In this document: one piece after another, positions 24,865 through 36,500 of the stretch
Numbering within the stretch: position 1 is the first letter of the stretch
Layout of the letters: each line of letters begins with the position of its first letter
From: Dipylidium caninum
Taxonomy: Eukaryota > Platyhelminthes > Cestoda > Cyclophyllidea > Dipylidiidae
NCBI GenBank assembly: GCA_017562135.1
Contig: QEYB01000466.1
Location: 682,001 to 746,000, forward strand
Direction: 5' to 3'
Length of the DNA stretch: 64,000 nt
Notes under the pieces: generated by a model
What the model was told of the DNA's origin: nothing
Database searches by the model: none
The model's input: only the letters and a program-made list of their open reading frames with translations
Made by a program: the position numbers and the translations under genes

Positions 24865-26730
24865 ATGTCTCTTGTGCGTCATTTAGAATACAGAAACGAC
24901 AACAAACGTTCTTCCTCAAAACAAAACAGTTTTTCTTCAGAGGGAACACTATCTTTATCTAATTTCAAAGTTTCATTCCTTGACCGGAAAGCTCCCTTAC
25001 TACTATGTATAACAGCGCTAATACTACTAGCTTTGATTGCCGTAAGTGCTTACGCTACATATGTGTCTTTGTTCCTTCATGGACATATATCGATTTCGAA
25101 GGACTCTCACGTAGAAACGAAGTGCGGCATTATAAAAGGTTTTATTAGTAATGATATTGTATATTATCTTGGAATACCTTACGCTCTTCCGCCAGTTGGT
25201 GCACGTCGATTTCACAAACCCCTTGAAATTACGACAAATGCATTGTGCTCAGAGGCCTGGAACATGACATCGCATCGTAAAGCTCGGGTCCTTGAGGCTC
25301 TCTCTTATCGCAATGTGTGTATACAGCTTCTACCCATTTCCAATAAGGTGATTGGTAGTGAAGACTGTCTATATCTCAATATTTTTGTTCCTCTTACCAA
25401 CAAACCAGAAGAACTACATCCCGTTATTTTTGTAATAGGGGGTTTCTTTTTCAATTATGGTGGATCTTCCAATGGATCAGCATATTTTCATCAACCCGAT
25501 CCCGAATCGGTTTTAACTCTGAATGCTATACATGTGACATTTAATTACAGATTGGGACCTTTTGGGTTCCTAACACACCCCTCTACTAGAGTGGCAAATA
25601 TTGGCGTCCGCGATCAAGTTGCGGCCCTTAGGTGGGTTCGGTCCAACATACGGTACTTTGGCGGAGATCCACTCAAAATAACAATTTTTTCGTATGGATC
25701 AGGAGCAACGACATCCTTAGCCCTAGTCGGATCTCCTCTAGCTCAGAATCTTTTTGAGAAGGCCTGGATTAGCGCACCCGCTCTCAGAAAACCCGAGATA
25801 ACAGTCGCATCAGCCGTCAACGCTTCAAGTGAAGTATTTAAATGTGGAGGAATTGTCCCATGTGTCCAGACGGGAGAGGAACTTTTGCGCTTTTGGAATT
25901 GGACTATAGTTGAACCATGGATCGAACAACTTTTTACAATTCCATCTGGTTCGGAAACCTATTGTCTTCCTGGTTTGCCTTGTAATGGAGGAGTTTTGGT
26001 TATAGACGACGAAGTCATCACGAATGTCTCATGGAGTCATCCTCTCTCCTCTATACCCATTGTAGTCGGTCAAAATTCACACGAAGCTGAAGTCTACCTC
26101 TTTCCTAACACCGTACACTTGTGGACCTTTGACGCCATGTCCAAATACGTAAGGAGTATATTTGGTGAGAATAGTCCTAAATTTGGACTAATCAAGTCTC
26201 ATTATCTTGATGAACAGAGAAAAGACCAGATTCGAGCACAGAATGCATCCTCGAATTTCGCAAGCGTTGTAAGCAAGTATGCTCAAATTGTGACGGATAT
26301 TCGAGTCACATGTCCCCTTCAATCTTATGCACATTCCCTTCGCAATGTACAGCCCATCTTACGGTATTATATACGCAGTCAGCATGCTCATTTCAATCCT
26401 TACGGCTTTGACTCCTTCGTCTCGTCTGCATTCCATGGCTGGGATATATTCCTCCTCTTTAAAATCTACCGTCGCCATCCTGACTATATTTACGCGGCCG
26501 GTAACATGATCCTTCCAGACAGGTCATTGGAGAAGCTCAGTGACAACTTTTGTGCCTCTTTGAAGCATTTCATTTGGAGTGGAACTCTGTTCCCCGGCAA
26601 GAAGAATACCCTTTTGACCATCTTCGATAACGAAATTGTCTACTCCACTTCTGTAGATGACATCTCCATGTGTCGAGGATGGAATGAATTGTTGTCACCG
26701 TCGCCCTACCACTATGCGTGGCAAGCGTGA
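24865..26730 (+). CDS. Intronless cholinesterase-like type II membrane protein, catalytically dead (neurotactin-like)
   Basis: 621 codons in one exon; the ATG at 24865 is chosen because the upstream in-frame GTG is not a eukaryotic start. Residues 1-43 are a basic, serine-rich cytoplasmic tail, 44-68 a transmembrane helix (APLLLCITALILLALIAVSA), and the rest an alpha/beta-hydrolase ectodomain with YLGIPYALPPVGARRF, SEDCLYLN (about 165-172), FNYRLGPFGFL (227-236) and YFGGDPLKITIF (264-275). The nucleophile elbow, GESAG in cholinesterases, reads SYGSG at 276-280, so glycine occupies the serine position; the oxyanion GGG is GGF. The acid (E407 in NSHEAE) and histidine (H524 in FHGWD) remain. This pattern matches the non-enzymatic adhesion group (neurotactin, gliotactin, neuroligin); the N-in single-pass topology matches neurotactin best. 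Many N-glycosylation sites (NMT, NGS, NAS, NWT, NVS) are present. Confidence 0.88.
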   Translation: MSLVRHLEYRNDNKRSSSKQNSFSSEGTLSLSNFKVSFLDRKAPLLLCITALILLALIAVSAYATYVSLFLHGHISISKDSHVETKCGIIKGFISNDIVYYLGIPYALPPVGARRFHKPLEITTNALCSEAWNMTSHRKARVLEALSYRNVCIQLLPISNKVIGSEDCLYLNIFVPLTNKPEELHPVIFVIGGFFFNYGGSSNGSAYFHQPDPESVLTLNAIHVTFNYRLGPFGFLTHPSTRVANIGVRDQVAALRWVRSNIRYFGGDPLKITIFSYGSGATTSLALVGSPLAQNLFEKAWISAPALRKPEITVASAVNASSEVFKCGGIVPCVQTGEELLRFWNWTIVEPWIEQLFTIPSGSETYCLPGLPCNGGVLVIDDEVITNVSWSHPLSSIPIVVGQNSHEAEVYLFPNTVHLWTFDAMSKYVRSIFGENSPKFGLIKSHYLDEQRKDQIRAQNASSNFASVVSKYAQIVTDIRVTCPLQSYAHSLRNVQPILRYYIRSQHAHFNPYGFDSFVSSAFHGWDIFLLFKIYRRHPDYIYAAGNMILPDRSLEKLSDNFCASLKHFIWSGTLFPGKKNTLLTIFDNEIVYSTSVDDISMCRGWNELLSPSPYHYAWQA

Positions 26731-27568
26731 CATTCGGATGGCTTTCTCCTTTCCTCACGCGCCCACGCATCATCAACCCCAAACCCGCGCCCCTGCGATT
26801 TCGTAGTTAGATGTTGCCGATTTTTGTTGTTATGATAAACAGAAGTCACCGTTTATTTTTACTTCAGCTATTCCCTTTAATCATATTTTTTTCCTCGGTA
26901 GTAATATGCACTAAATCCTCTTGCTTATCAAACTCCTCTTCCTACTGTCCATGCTACTTTGATCCCAAGTGGCGATTTAAGTAGACTGTCGTGTTAAATA
27001 GTTTTTAATTATAATTACCGCTAATCGGACATGCTGTGTTAGATAGATCGTTACCCGACTAAATAAGGCGGTCTTCATGGCCGTAATCCATTCACCTCTG
27101 ATTGTATAACTAAAAAACGGAATGGGGAGGGAAAAGAATTTCTCGCCCCATCTTTATACATTCGGTCGCCACTTATATTCCCAGGCATTTAGGTGAGTTT
27201 TTCTTCTTCTTGTTTTTTGAGCATTCAAATTGAGGATGAAATGACGCTCCTGTAAAGGTTTGGGCGTTACCTTATCGGGAATGGAGACAACGCCCAAAAT
27301 ATTCAACTACTCCCATCAACTTACCACACTTTTATTCATCGCACGTGAGTGGACCCATAAAAAAAAAGTAATTTAAGCAAGAGTCCGAGGAATGCACCAA
27401 AAGGGCTTAAGAGTAATCCACGTCAAATTTGAGGAGAGTCCACCAAAATCCTCCCTCTGCCTTCTACAAGGAGGAAACCAATGAGAGACAGGCCGGTCCC
27501 GCCGCCCTGCTGCCTTCAACATCAGCTGAATACTCATTCGCGGTTAATTTGAACACCATAAAAATCAA
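26731..27568. other. Intergenic region
   Basis: Contains the 3' UTR of the neurotactin-like gene. An open frame at 27429-27617 (PPSAFYKEETNERQAG) overlaps the next gene in another frame and may be a 5' exon of it; otherwise nothing recognisable. Confidence 0.35.
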
Positions 27569-27997
27569 TTGCCTGTCAAAAATGACAGCAAAGCGGACGA
27601 TAAAGTTGTGTGGTTAAGAGAGGAACCACCCATAATGCCCGTTAACACGCGAACACGTCTACCATCGTTACAGTTCACGAATTTGGAGATTCTTCCCAAC
27701 AGAAGAGTGAATAACAACCGAGATTACATTGTCCCCTTGGATCCCCCGCCCGTGTCCAAGCTACAATTGCCGTATAAGTACCAAACAGCACCCCATTTAA
27801 CCACCCTCTCCAAGGCCGAACGTTTCGAGATTGAACGAAATTTCCCATCTGTCTATCCTTACGACACTTGGGCCCGTATTAAATGGGGCAATTACATGCT
27901 TCCCATTTCTCCGACGGAAATCTACACGACCTCCCTCAGCCACGCCTACTACACTGACCCGTTGCCCGGTAAACTGCCGCCTACCATTTATAAATGA
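27569..27997 (+). CDS. Small uncharacterised protein, proline/tyrosine-rich
   Basis: Open frame ending in TGA at 27997. The first in-frame ATG is at 27635, which would give 120 residues; the open frame runs further 5', and a preceding exon is possible because a second protein-like frame overlaps at 27429-27617. The C-terminal half (LPYKYQTAPHLTTLSKAERF, FPSVYPYDTWARIKWGNYML, HAYYTDPLPGKLPPTIYK) has the short aromatic/proline repeats typical of axonemal microtubule inner proteins, but I cannot match it to a named member. No signal peptide or membrane segment. Role unknown. Confidence 0.5.
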   Translation: MPVKNDSKADDKVVWLREEPPIMPVNTRTRLPSLQFTNLEILPNRRVNNNRDYIVPLDPPPVSKLQLPYKYQTAPHLTTLSKAERFEIERNFPSVYPYDTWARIKWGNYMLPISPTEIYTTSLSHAYYTDPLPGKLPPTIYK

Positions 27998-29722
27998 CTG
28001 TTGCGTGTGTAGACCGACCTATAAGCTTATCAGTTAACTCCACTCCCTAAGTCGCCAACTTCTGTCCCCATGGGATGAGCGCCGGGGGGAGGGGAAGGAA
28101 GAAAAGGGCGGGACGAGGGGACGGGGATGGGCAAACGGAGTTCAGAGAATGTACACAAAGTGGTCAGAGGCCAGGCTTAGCAAGGAAATCCCAACTTCCG
28201 TTTGCAGTGGCCAACTGAAAAGGATATCCTTTTCACCTGCTCTGCGGTGACGCCCAGTCCACTCTCCGGCGGTCTTCGAAGGAGCCTTATTAACTATTAA
28301 GGGATTAAGTCGCCAAACAACAACATCCGAGACTCGCAAAATAGCGTCTAATCCACCTACCCTGTGGCATGGCAGCATCCTACGCGTTTGAAAGGAAGGC
28401 GGGATTATTGTTGTTTTCCACCAGTCGACTTTATTAGGGGTTTATTGGCTTGGTTAGGGAAATAGACTATTTTTGCGCAATACCGGTAGTAGAAAGTACT
28501 GTAGATTTCTCCGAGATTCGGGAAAGAAGGGCCATTTCGCGCCCCTTAACCCATTGTCTTTGCCTCTTCGAAGAATCGCGTTTTAGAGTTGAGAAGAAGA
28601 AAGATGAGAGGGCGGCAGTGGCAACACCCTCAGCACTGCCTGTCTGCCCGAGAAGTGGGACGATTCCCGCAGGACGTTAAATACAACCTCTGTGCAGAGG
28701 CGTACTAAGGTGTTAAGGGGGCATCTACGGATTTAGATTGTCACTAGTTGTCTGTGATACTGGGAACACCACGTTCTTGGGGTCTTAGTGATGGTAATGG
28801 AAAGTCCTGGTGGCCAGTGAGGCTTATGGGGCGATTGTATTTCACTTAAGCCTGTTTTCGCAGTCTCGTGGATGTCCTGAGGGAAGGAGATAGAGTTAAT
28901 TGGCCTTGGAACGTATCCTATCTTCGAAAAAAATTCGGCAAAGAGCCTGTCCCACGGCCTCTTCCCCATCGGGCCGGTTGCCAAGGCGGAGTTGGTTATT
29001 CATTCTGTCCTTGTACTCTCAAAGGGACGTGGACAGTTTATATGACCATACATTTAATGCTTAACCTACGCATTTGAGGAGTAATACTGTCCAAAATTGC
29101 AAAAGCCACGCCTTTCCCGTTTTGCCATGCAACCAGGCTTCCCCCCCCCCCCACTCCACCTCGCCTTCCTGTCCGTGTACTTCGTGCACAGCCTCCACCC
29201 TTCCACCCAACCTCGCCTACCTTCTCGTCAAACGGGTGAGGTAATGGCGTCTACTGGAGTGTAGCTGAGTAACTCCATTGACCATGACTCGGTGAGGGAT
29301 AAATTGTCTGACTGGAAATCCTATTCCTCGCCAAGTCGGGTAGAGGGTTGGGGAGACGTCTGAGTGCACTAAAAGTGGGTGTGCTTAATCAACTTCTTCC
29401 TCTCTCAGCCTTTGAGCAAAGCAGGTAACCGTCCGACCGTGGTTCGTTAAATGTTAACATCGTAAGATTGTTGGCTTTTTCAAATTATTTTGTAAGACAA
29501 AAAACTTTAAATCAAATCATAGTAATTAACCGAGAAATAGTGAAGATGTAATTATTGCCTTACCGAGTAGTAATCCGACAAAATAGCGGCGAATGCTGTT
29601 CTTACGTAGGAAATAGTACGTGCATTGACATACTACTAATTATTTAATCAGTAGGCGATTCGCCAGAATGACGAGAACAGAAATTGACAAAGGCGGCCTG
29701 ACGAGAACGTCACTGGCTCAAA
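27998..29722. other. Intergenic region, no supported gene
   Basis: Several 60-85-codon open frames occur on both strands (28142-28378, 28450-28680, 28733-28984) but none has splice context or family resemblance. A poly-C run lies at about 29141-29152. Confidence 0.4.
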
Positions 29723-30358
29723 TTATAGGAATTGTGCCGTGAAAATTGGCTTTACACTCAATTTAGGCATATCAGCGACAACCACAAATGAGGAGGTGAA
29801 GCAGAATTCCCTCAAAATTTTCTCGAAATTCTGTATCTGACATGGTGACAAGGCGAACAGACGCGTAGTGATGCCACGTCGGCGGCCGAGAGAAACCACA
29901 TGACGCAGCCCTCCTCCTTCCATCTTTTTTTTCGTCTGAAAAGTCTCGTGACTGCATTCTCTCATCCCTCGTGAATGACGACTTACGGAGCATCAAATCG
30001 AGGCGCAACGCAAAACTTTCTGTTCGCAGGTCAAAAGGCGGCCGCCTCTCTCCCCACCGCCCGTCTCGAGTTGGGTGAATTTTAAATCCATCTTTGGCTT
30101 CACATCGCACAAAATCGTCATGGCGTCTGGGTCACGCGACAGCGACGACCGCACACTGTCGTATGCATTAAACAAACCTGGAGTGAAGGTTGAAGCCTCA
30201 AGCACGTTGAATGGCTGAGAAGTGGAGGAAAAGTGCAAAAGCGAGCAAGAAAAAAAGAGTGATTTACCATTGTCTAAAATTGTATTTACCGAAAGGAACA
30301 AACGATGCAGAAGAACGGAAATAAAATATACAGTAACGTTATGTGTATATTTGTCCAT
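29723..30358 (-). other. Possible small coding region downstream of the HECT ligase
   Basis: All three minus frames stay open for unusual lengths here (112, 121 and 80 codons). One frame reads TFTPGLFNAYDSVRSSLSRD then MTILCDVKPKMDLKFTQLE, which looks protein-like, and another ends EFCFTSSFVVVADMPKLSVK. They could be exons of a small gene or 3' UTR of the ligase. I recognise nothing. Confidence 0.25.
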
Positions 30359-30593
30359 TAGTCCGTTTAGAACAGAGGTAGGGCGAGGGCGAGGGGGAGA
30401 AGGGAGAAAAAGGGTGGCAAGGGAATGAAATCATATGACGAGGGGATGAGACAGTGGAGTGGAGTGAGATGGCCAAAATTGGGGGGGAGGGGGGACTGAG
30501 GGCCTGCGAGGGAGGACGGAGGCGTAGAAACGAGCTGACAAAAAATCACCAGAAGGAGGGCAGACACACAGGACGAGGAGGGAGAATGGAGAT

Positions 30594-33500
30594 CTACGAG
30601 AGGTGAAAGGCGTGCTGACCTTCGTGGATTGCGTAGAGGAGTTTCTCTCGCATGATCTCCTTTGTCGAGTAGTTGGGCAACTTTAGGTAATTTTGACACG
30701 TCATCACCGAGGGCAAATGCTGATCCGCGTGCTCCTCCGCCTCCCGTTTCATCACTATCTTCAATGGCGGTTTCAGTGCACGAAAGCCTGCAAAAGCATT
30801 CAAGGAGACAGTTAATCGACGCCACCGCCTTCATCACTTTCGAGAATGGGGAAGTAAAGTAGGAGGCGGAGAAAAGAGAATTACCACCAATGGGTAGACG
30901 TGGACTGCCCGTGGCAAATTGGATAAAGAGACGACGACGGGACTCATCAAATTCGGACATAATCTCGAAAAGGTATTGAATAGCCTTGGATTGCAGAGTA
31001 TAACCGTGATCACAGAGGCAGAACTTCATTAGAGTGGCGACATCCCAGCCCGCAGCCGCTGCTGACGAAGAGGCCGTGGACTTGGGAGATGTCACGAAGG
31101 ACGACAGAGGAGAAGGGACCGAGGCGGCAGTCGAATTGCGCAGCAGAGCCAGTTGATCACGGTAGATGCCTCCGAAACTGCCCGAGCCACAAAAGAGGCC
31201 CTCACACTCGTCCGGACGGAAGAGAGTGGCCAACTTGGCTGTCCGTATGCCGGGGAGGACGGAGTCGAAGCCCTCAATGAGGGCGGTAATTTGGCGTCGA
31301 ACGCCCTCCACCAGGAGCCAGTTGGCGCACTGATGGAGGTATTCGGCCAGATTACTTCCCGTTACCGATGTTTGTGATCCATTTCGACAGAGTTCAATCT
31401 TAAATGAAGGAAGACGGTCACACTGAATGCCTGTTAAGTACCCCCACGCCTTCTCCCGGCATCACTTATAGTAGCCTGCGTTCAGCTGCGATTGAGAGCG
31501 GCACATTGTGACGTGCGATCGGTATTTCAATTTATAAACGTCAAAATTACTACTTCTTACTTACTTCTTACTTCTCTGGACTCTACTGTTATTTCAATTT
31601 TGCCAAAAGCAAGGGTAAACAAAACGCGCTTTACATCTACTTTTTAAATTGACATTCTGGCAATTTGAGTATCGTCAAGGCGCCTCGAGGAGGACCACCG
31701 GCTCGGGTTGATACGCGAGGAAAGTGAAGGACGACTGTGGAATCCGATCCACACACACAACCATTCGTGAATTTGGGCTGTGACAAAACATCTGTGCACA
31801 ATAAATGACAGTGGGAAAAAAATAATAAAATGGACTTAGATGGACCGGCAGCACGAACGGAGCGGAGACTGCAGACAGTCGAGCGCTTCCTTCACAATAC
31901 ACGATTGTCACCGTTTTAGCACAAATTTCTTTGCATGATAGTCGAAAACGATCAAGCGAATACGAGTAGATAAGAATAGGCCTTTAGGCAGAAATTTCGT
32001 CTGAAAGCGCTACGCTTAACACATGGTGGAATGCCCGAGGAGTTGGCATCCATTATACCTTCCAACAACCGCGCAGCGAAATCGTAACAGCTGCGGAGTG
32101 CCATTAGCGAGCAGGAAACGAAACTGGTGAGGATTAAATAACCGGCATTGGCCAACTAAACACATAAAGCTTCAATTTTTCTTGACATCTCACCATATTC
32201 GCCCGATACTTCATCGATCAATTTATTGTCTCTCCCGTAAGTACAAATTATTTTGGGGAAACAAAAGTGCCATAATCAAAAGTACAATGTAAAAGACTGA
32301 ATAAAAAACTCTTGGTGGGAAGTCGAAAATGAGAATAAGAGCTTTTTTGCCATTGAATATAATGGATAGTGTGAAAAAATGTGCTTTTGCTTTTCACTTA
32401 TATTCAGCGACAGTTGGGTAGTTTCCAGTAAAATCTTTGTTTGATAGAAAAGTCGAATTCTTCATCACATTTCGTAGTTTAAGAGTATAAATCCGCCTCC
32501 GCCTCTAAATCCCAGTTGGGAGTTTACTTTAGAATCACAATCAAAACGTGCGAGTTCGATAGCCAGTTAAGAATGGAAACCTCAGACGTCAAGGCCAGCT
32601 ACGCTACAAGGAGGAAGCGTCGACTAGATACGTGTTCCCAAAGTGGGGAAGAGATAACAAATCGGTCATTCAAAGGAGCTTGCACGTCAATTTGATGAGT
32701 GAGGAGGAAGACACGAGGAGAGAGAATGCTCACCTGGTAGCCAGGAAGGACGAAGGTTAGACAGAGATCATCAATTTCCGTGTCAATGGCCCGAACCTCC
32801 TCCTCCTCCTCGGCGGGCATGACCGCCGCTTTAGTGCCCTCCAGGAGGTCCTGCCTTCGACGACTCAATTTTAGGAGGCTACGAAAGTGCTTGGCAAAGG
32901 CGGGATCCACCAATGCCAGGTCAGCAGAAGTGATACCCACTCGAGGACCAGACAGGACCAGATCCTCCTCCGGTGATTGGGTGTAGAGGAACCACTTGAA
33001 GAGAGTCGGCGATAAAGAAAGGTCTAATTGTCGCCAGTCGAGCAATGAACGCGCCATCAGTTGACCCAGGAAGAAGAATTTCGCACGCACCTAATTAAGG
33101 AAATGCAACTTAATATGCGTCGGGTGTACATCCACATGGTGGTGGACAAGACTCACTTCTCTCGATTGCGAGGAGCGCAAATTTTTGGCCAGCGGTCTGG
33201 GATACAGTCCGGGAGCGGGCGCGATGATGTAGCCCTCGGCGGTGTAGTTGTGTCCGTGCCAAAGATTCAAGTTTGAATTCATCAACTGGTGACTCACCAG
33301 CGTGTAGAACTCCAGAGTGGGTCCAAGCCCGAAACCCACCTCCCCCTCAAACGCAATCTCCAGAATGGAGCGTGAATCGCGGAGCTCATTCAACGCCGAC
33401 TCGGCTGCTCTAAGCAGGCGTTTGGGATCGCGGTGCACGGTTACCTGTGATTTAAATAGAAAGGTACGAGTAAATTTGGGGGAAGGGGAGGGGAGGAATA

Positions 33501-36500
33501 TTGCGAGATCACTGCCGACGTGGTGAGTCTCACCTTGTGTCGTTGAACTTGTGAAGCCGAGTCCATGAGAAGGCTTTCGAGGAGAGCGGCAGTGGAGGTG
33601 GCGCCACTATCAGAACCACCAAGTCGGAATGCGCCGTAGGAGTGGTGGTAATGAGGGAGACGTGAGAGAGAGGAGGAGGATGAATGCCCAGTGCCACTTG
33701 ATCTCGCATTTCCGCTGCCACCGCCTCCTCCATTAGCAATGCCTGACGCCTCGGTGTCTATGGATCCATTCAGGATAGAATCCTGGTGGAGATGAACAAC
33801 TCTTTTATTTCCTCACCATGATAAATAGGAAATGGAGAAAGAGAGTCCTGATAAAGACGACTAACTTGTAGATGGAGGACTGTTCTATCCCGGTCGAAGT
33901 TGTGGACATAGAAGAAGTTTTGACGAACCGAGAATGGAAAGAGAAAGGGACACGTGGAAATTGTCTGCACCAGCCAGTTAGGCAAATTGCCTGCCAAGAC
34001 ACAGAATACATCTTGCAATTGACGTGACGCCTTGGCTGAGAGTTTTTGACTTTGGAAGTGGTCCTAGAGAGAAAGGGAAACATTAATAAAGGGGAAAGGA
34101 AGTAGTTCAAAGGAAGCAGAAGGGACATACGGCAGGCACGATGGGGAATGGTTCAATCAAATCGTCCAAAGTATTCCCAACTTCACTAAGCCCATAAAGA
34201 GCCCGAAGTAAGCCCAAAGTGGAAGCTATGTAGTCGCCGGAAAAGGCAGTGCAATCGGTAAGCGGTTCCAGGTAGGTGAAGAGACGCGAGGAGGGCAATT
34301 TAGACACCGACTGAGTCGACGGAGTGGCCATGTCGTCCGGACGTCGTGGTCGCTTTAGGCAGTTAATAGCTGCGGAGAGAGTTGAAGTTGGTGACGATTT
34401 CGCAACCACACTGTTTGCAGTAGGATTTGTGCTACTACTGGCTGTGGAGGCGCTAGAAGCCGAAGACGAGGGGAGAGGAGAGTTGCCCACTGAAATGCCT
34501 GAATTTGCGCCTCTGAAAAAGAGATTAGCCGGAAAGGGGATGCCCGTTGACGACTCGACAAAGGAGGGCGAAGAGGAAGTAGCAGGAACCGTTGCCTTCT
34601 CCAGTCGATAGTGCAGAGTGTGAATGTGACGCCACATGAAAGCGTTTATCTAAAGAGAAACAGAGAAAGTTGCCAGAGTGAAGAGGCCGTATTTTCCCCT
34701 GTCCAGTCCTCAAATTCTCATATGAAGATAATAGATAGCACTGCTCATGTTAAGGAAAGTGTTCAACATAGCCACTGCCACTGTCACCGCCACCGTTACA
34801 GGCACCGGAGGCAGCTTTAGCCGTCGAAGCCGTAAAAGGGTGCAGCCCTGACGTTTGAGGGCATACACCACGTCCATAACAGTCACTGCCTTGCGTTTCG
34901 CGTGTCCCGTGTGCGTTACGACATCGCGGATCACGTTTTCGAGGAAGACCTCGAGGACGCCGCGCGTCTCCCCGTATATGAGGCCGGAAATGCGCTTTAC
35001 CCCGCCACGACATGCTTGACGTCGAATGGCCGGCTTAGTGATGCCCTGGATGTTGTTGCCTCACCACAGTCGACCAGTCGAGATGACAACAAATGCACGC
35101 GAATGACGCTAGGCAGGAAGCACGCGCTGGATGCAATACACAATTTACTGCAAATACAAGTTGTTATAACATAAAGCTACCGAGGGACACATGTTACCTA
35201 GGCCTGGCGTTCAAGTGAAAATGAAATTTTGTTTAAACATTTCTCCCCCCCCGCCCCATCCATCCCAACGTTAAGTTGCCCTTTTTCATTCTTTATTTGA
35301 CAAAGTTGGCGTACTCGAGAGTCCAAAAAGGGCTGAGCGAATGCGAAGAAGGTGTACGACGACATACCCTGTCCTCGCGGTTCTGTTCTGTGAGGGAGAA
35401 TTGGTGATCGGTGAGGAGTTGGCGACTGCGTTCGCTGACATCGCTGGAGAAGGCCCGTATGGCCTGGTAGAGGGGCATACGTTCAGGCACCCGCGTTCCA
35501 GAGATGTAGATAACAGGTACCAGGGCTTGTGTGGCCCCGCTGTTGAGGCCGGCATTCTCTAAGAGGTCACCCCTCGCACCGGGGCCAGTGAGAACAGGCT
35601 GGTGGTGGGGGTGATGCTGATGTCGAGTGGATGTGGAGTGATGCTGATGTGGATGCGAATGACGGGAGTGCGAGTGTTCCCTTCTGACACCGGGTCGAGT
35701 GTGAAAATGCAGCAAGTTAGGCGGAACGGTCTCGGGGGAGACAGGAGGTAGGGCGGAGAATGGGGGAACTGCTGCTGCTGCCATTGATGGGTGGGATGAG
35801 TTGGAACCAGCAAATTGGAGCATACCAAAAGCCGCAAGAAGAGACATACTCTTTGGACGTACAGCCTAGTAAAGATAAGAACGCATTTATGCTCCCTTTT
35901 TTGTAGCATTCCTAGTAGTAACTGCCTCGCTGAGGCAAATTTACTTCTCTCGGCCTTGCAATAGACGCCTTATCTGTGCCGCCTTCACGGTCCAAAGCTA
36001 AATTAAGCACCTCATGGTGTTGAGAACCAGAAGACGAGGTTGTAGGCATCTTCTCATGTCGTGTATGGTCACACGTTGATGCGTGATGAGCAGAGCGGGT
36101 CTTTGATGAACTGGCCTCTTCTTCCGATGCAGACACCTCGTGGCGTCGATAAAATCGTCTTCGATGGAAGAGTTGGTGAGAAATAGGATGAATGAAAGGG
36201 GAGAGAACATTTTCTTCACCCACGTGTTGGACGTCACGACTATCCTCTGGCGCATACATTATCGAGGCTATAAAACTCCTCTGCACCAACAGACGCTGAA
36301 GATTCTACAAAACCACAAGAAGGGGTCAAAGTTTGACACGACCAACAGGGATGCTGAGGTAGCCAATGGTTGCAGTAATGGAAAGATTCCAAGATGAAGC
36401 TAACAAAAAGTATCCATTCTCTACATCTCCATAAGTGTTACCTCAGAGTGAGATGTAGGCGCATACGACATAAAGCAGTAGCCAGGCGTGTGGGTTGTTC

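Noticed and set aside
34710..35013. A working histone H4 gene
   Set aside because: Frame breaks at both ends, missing start and tail, and changes at invariant residues show it is a relic.
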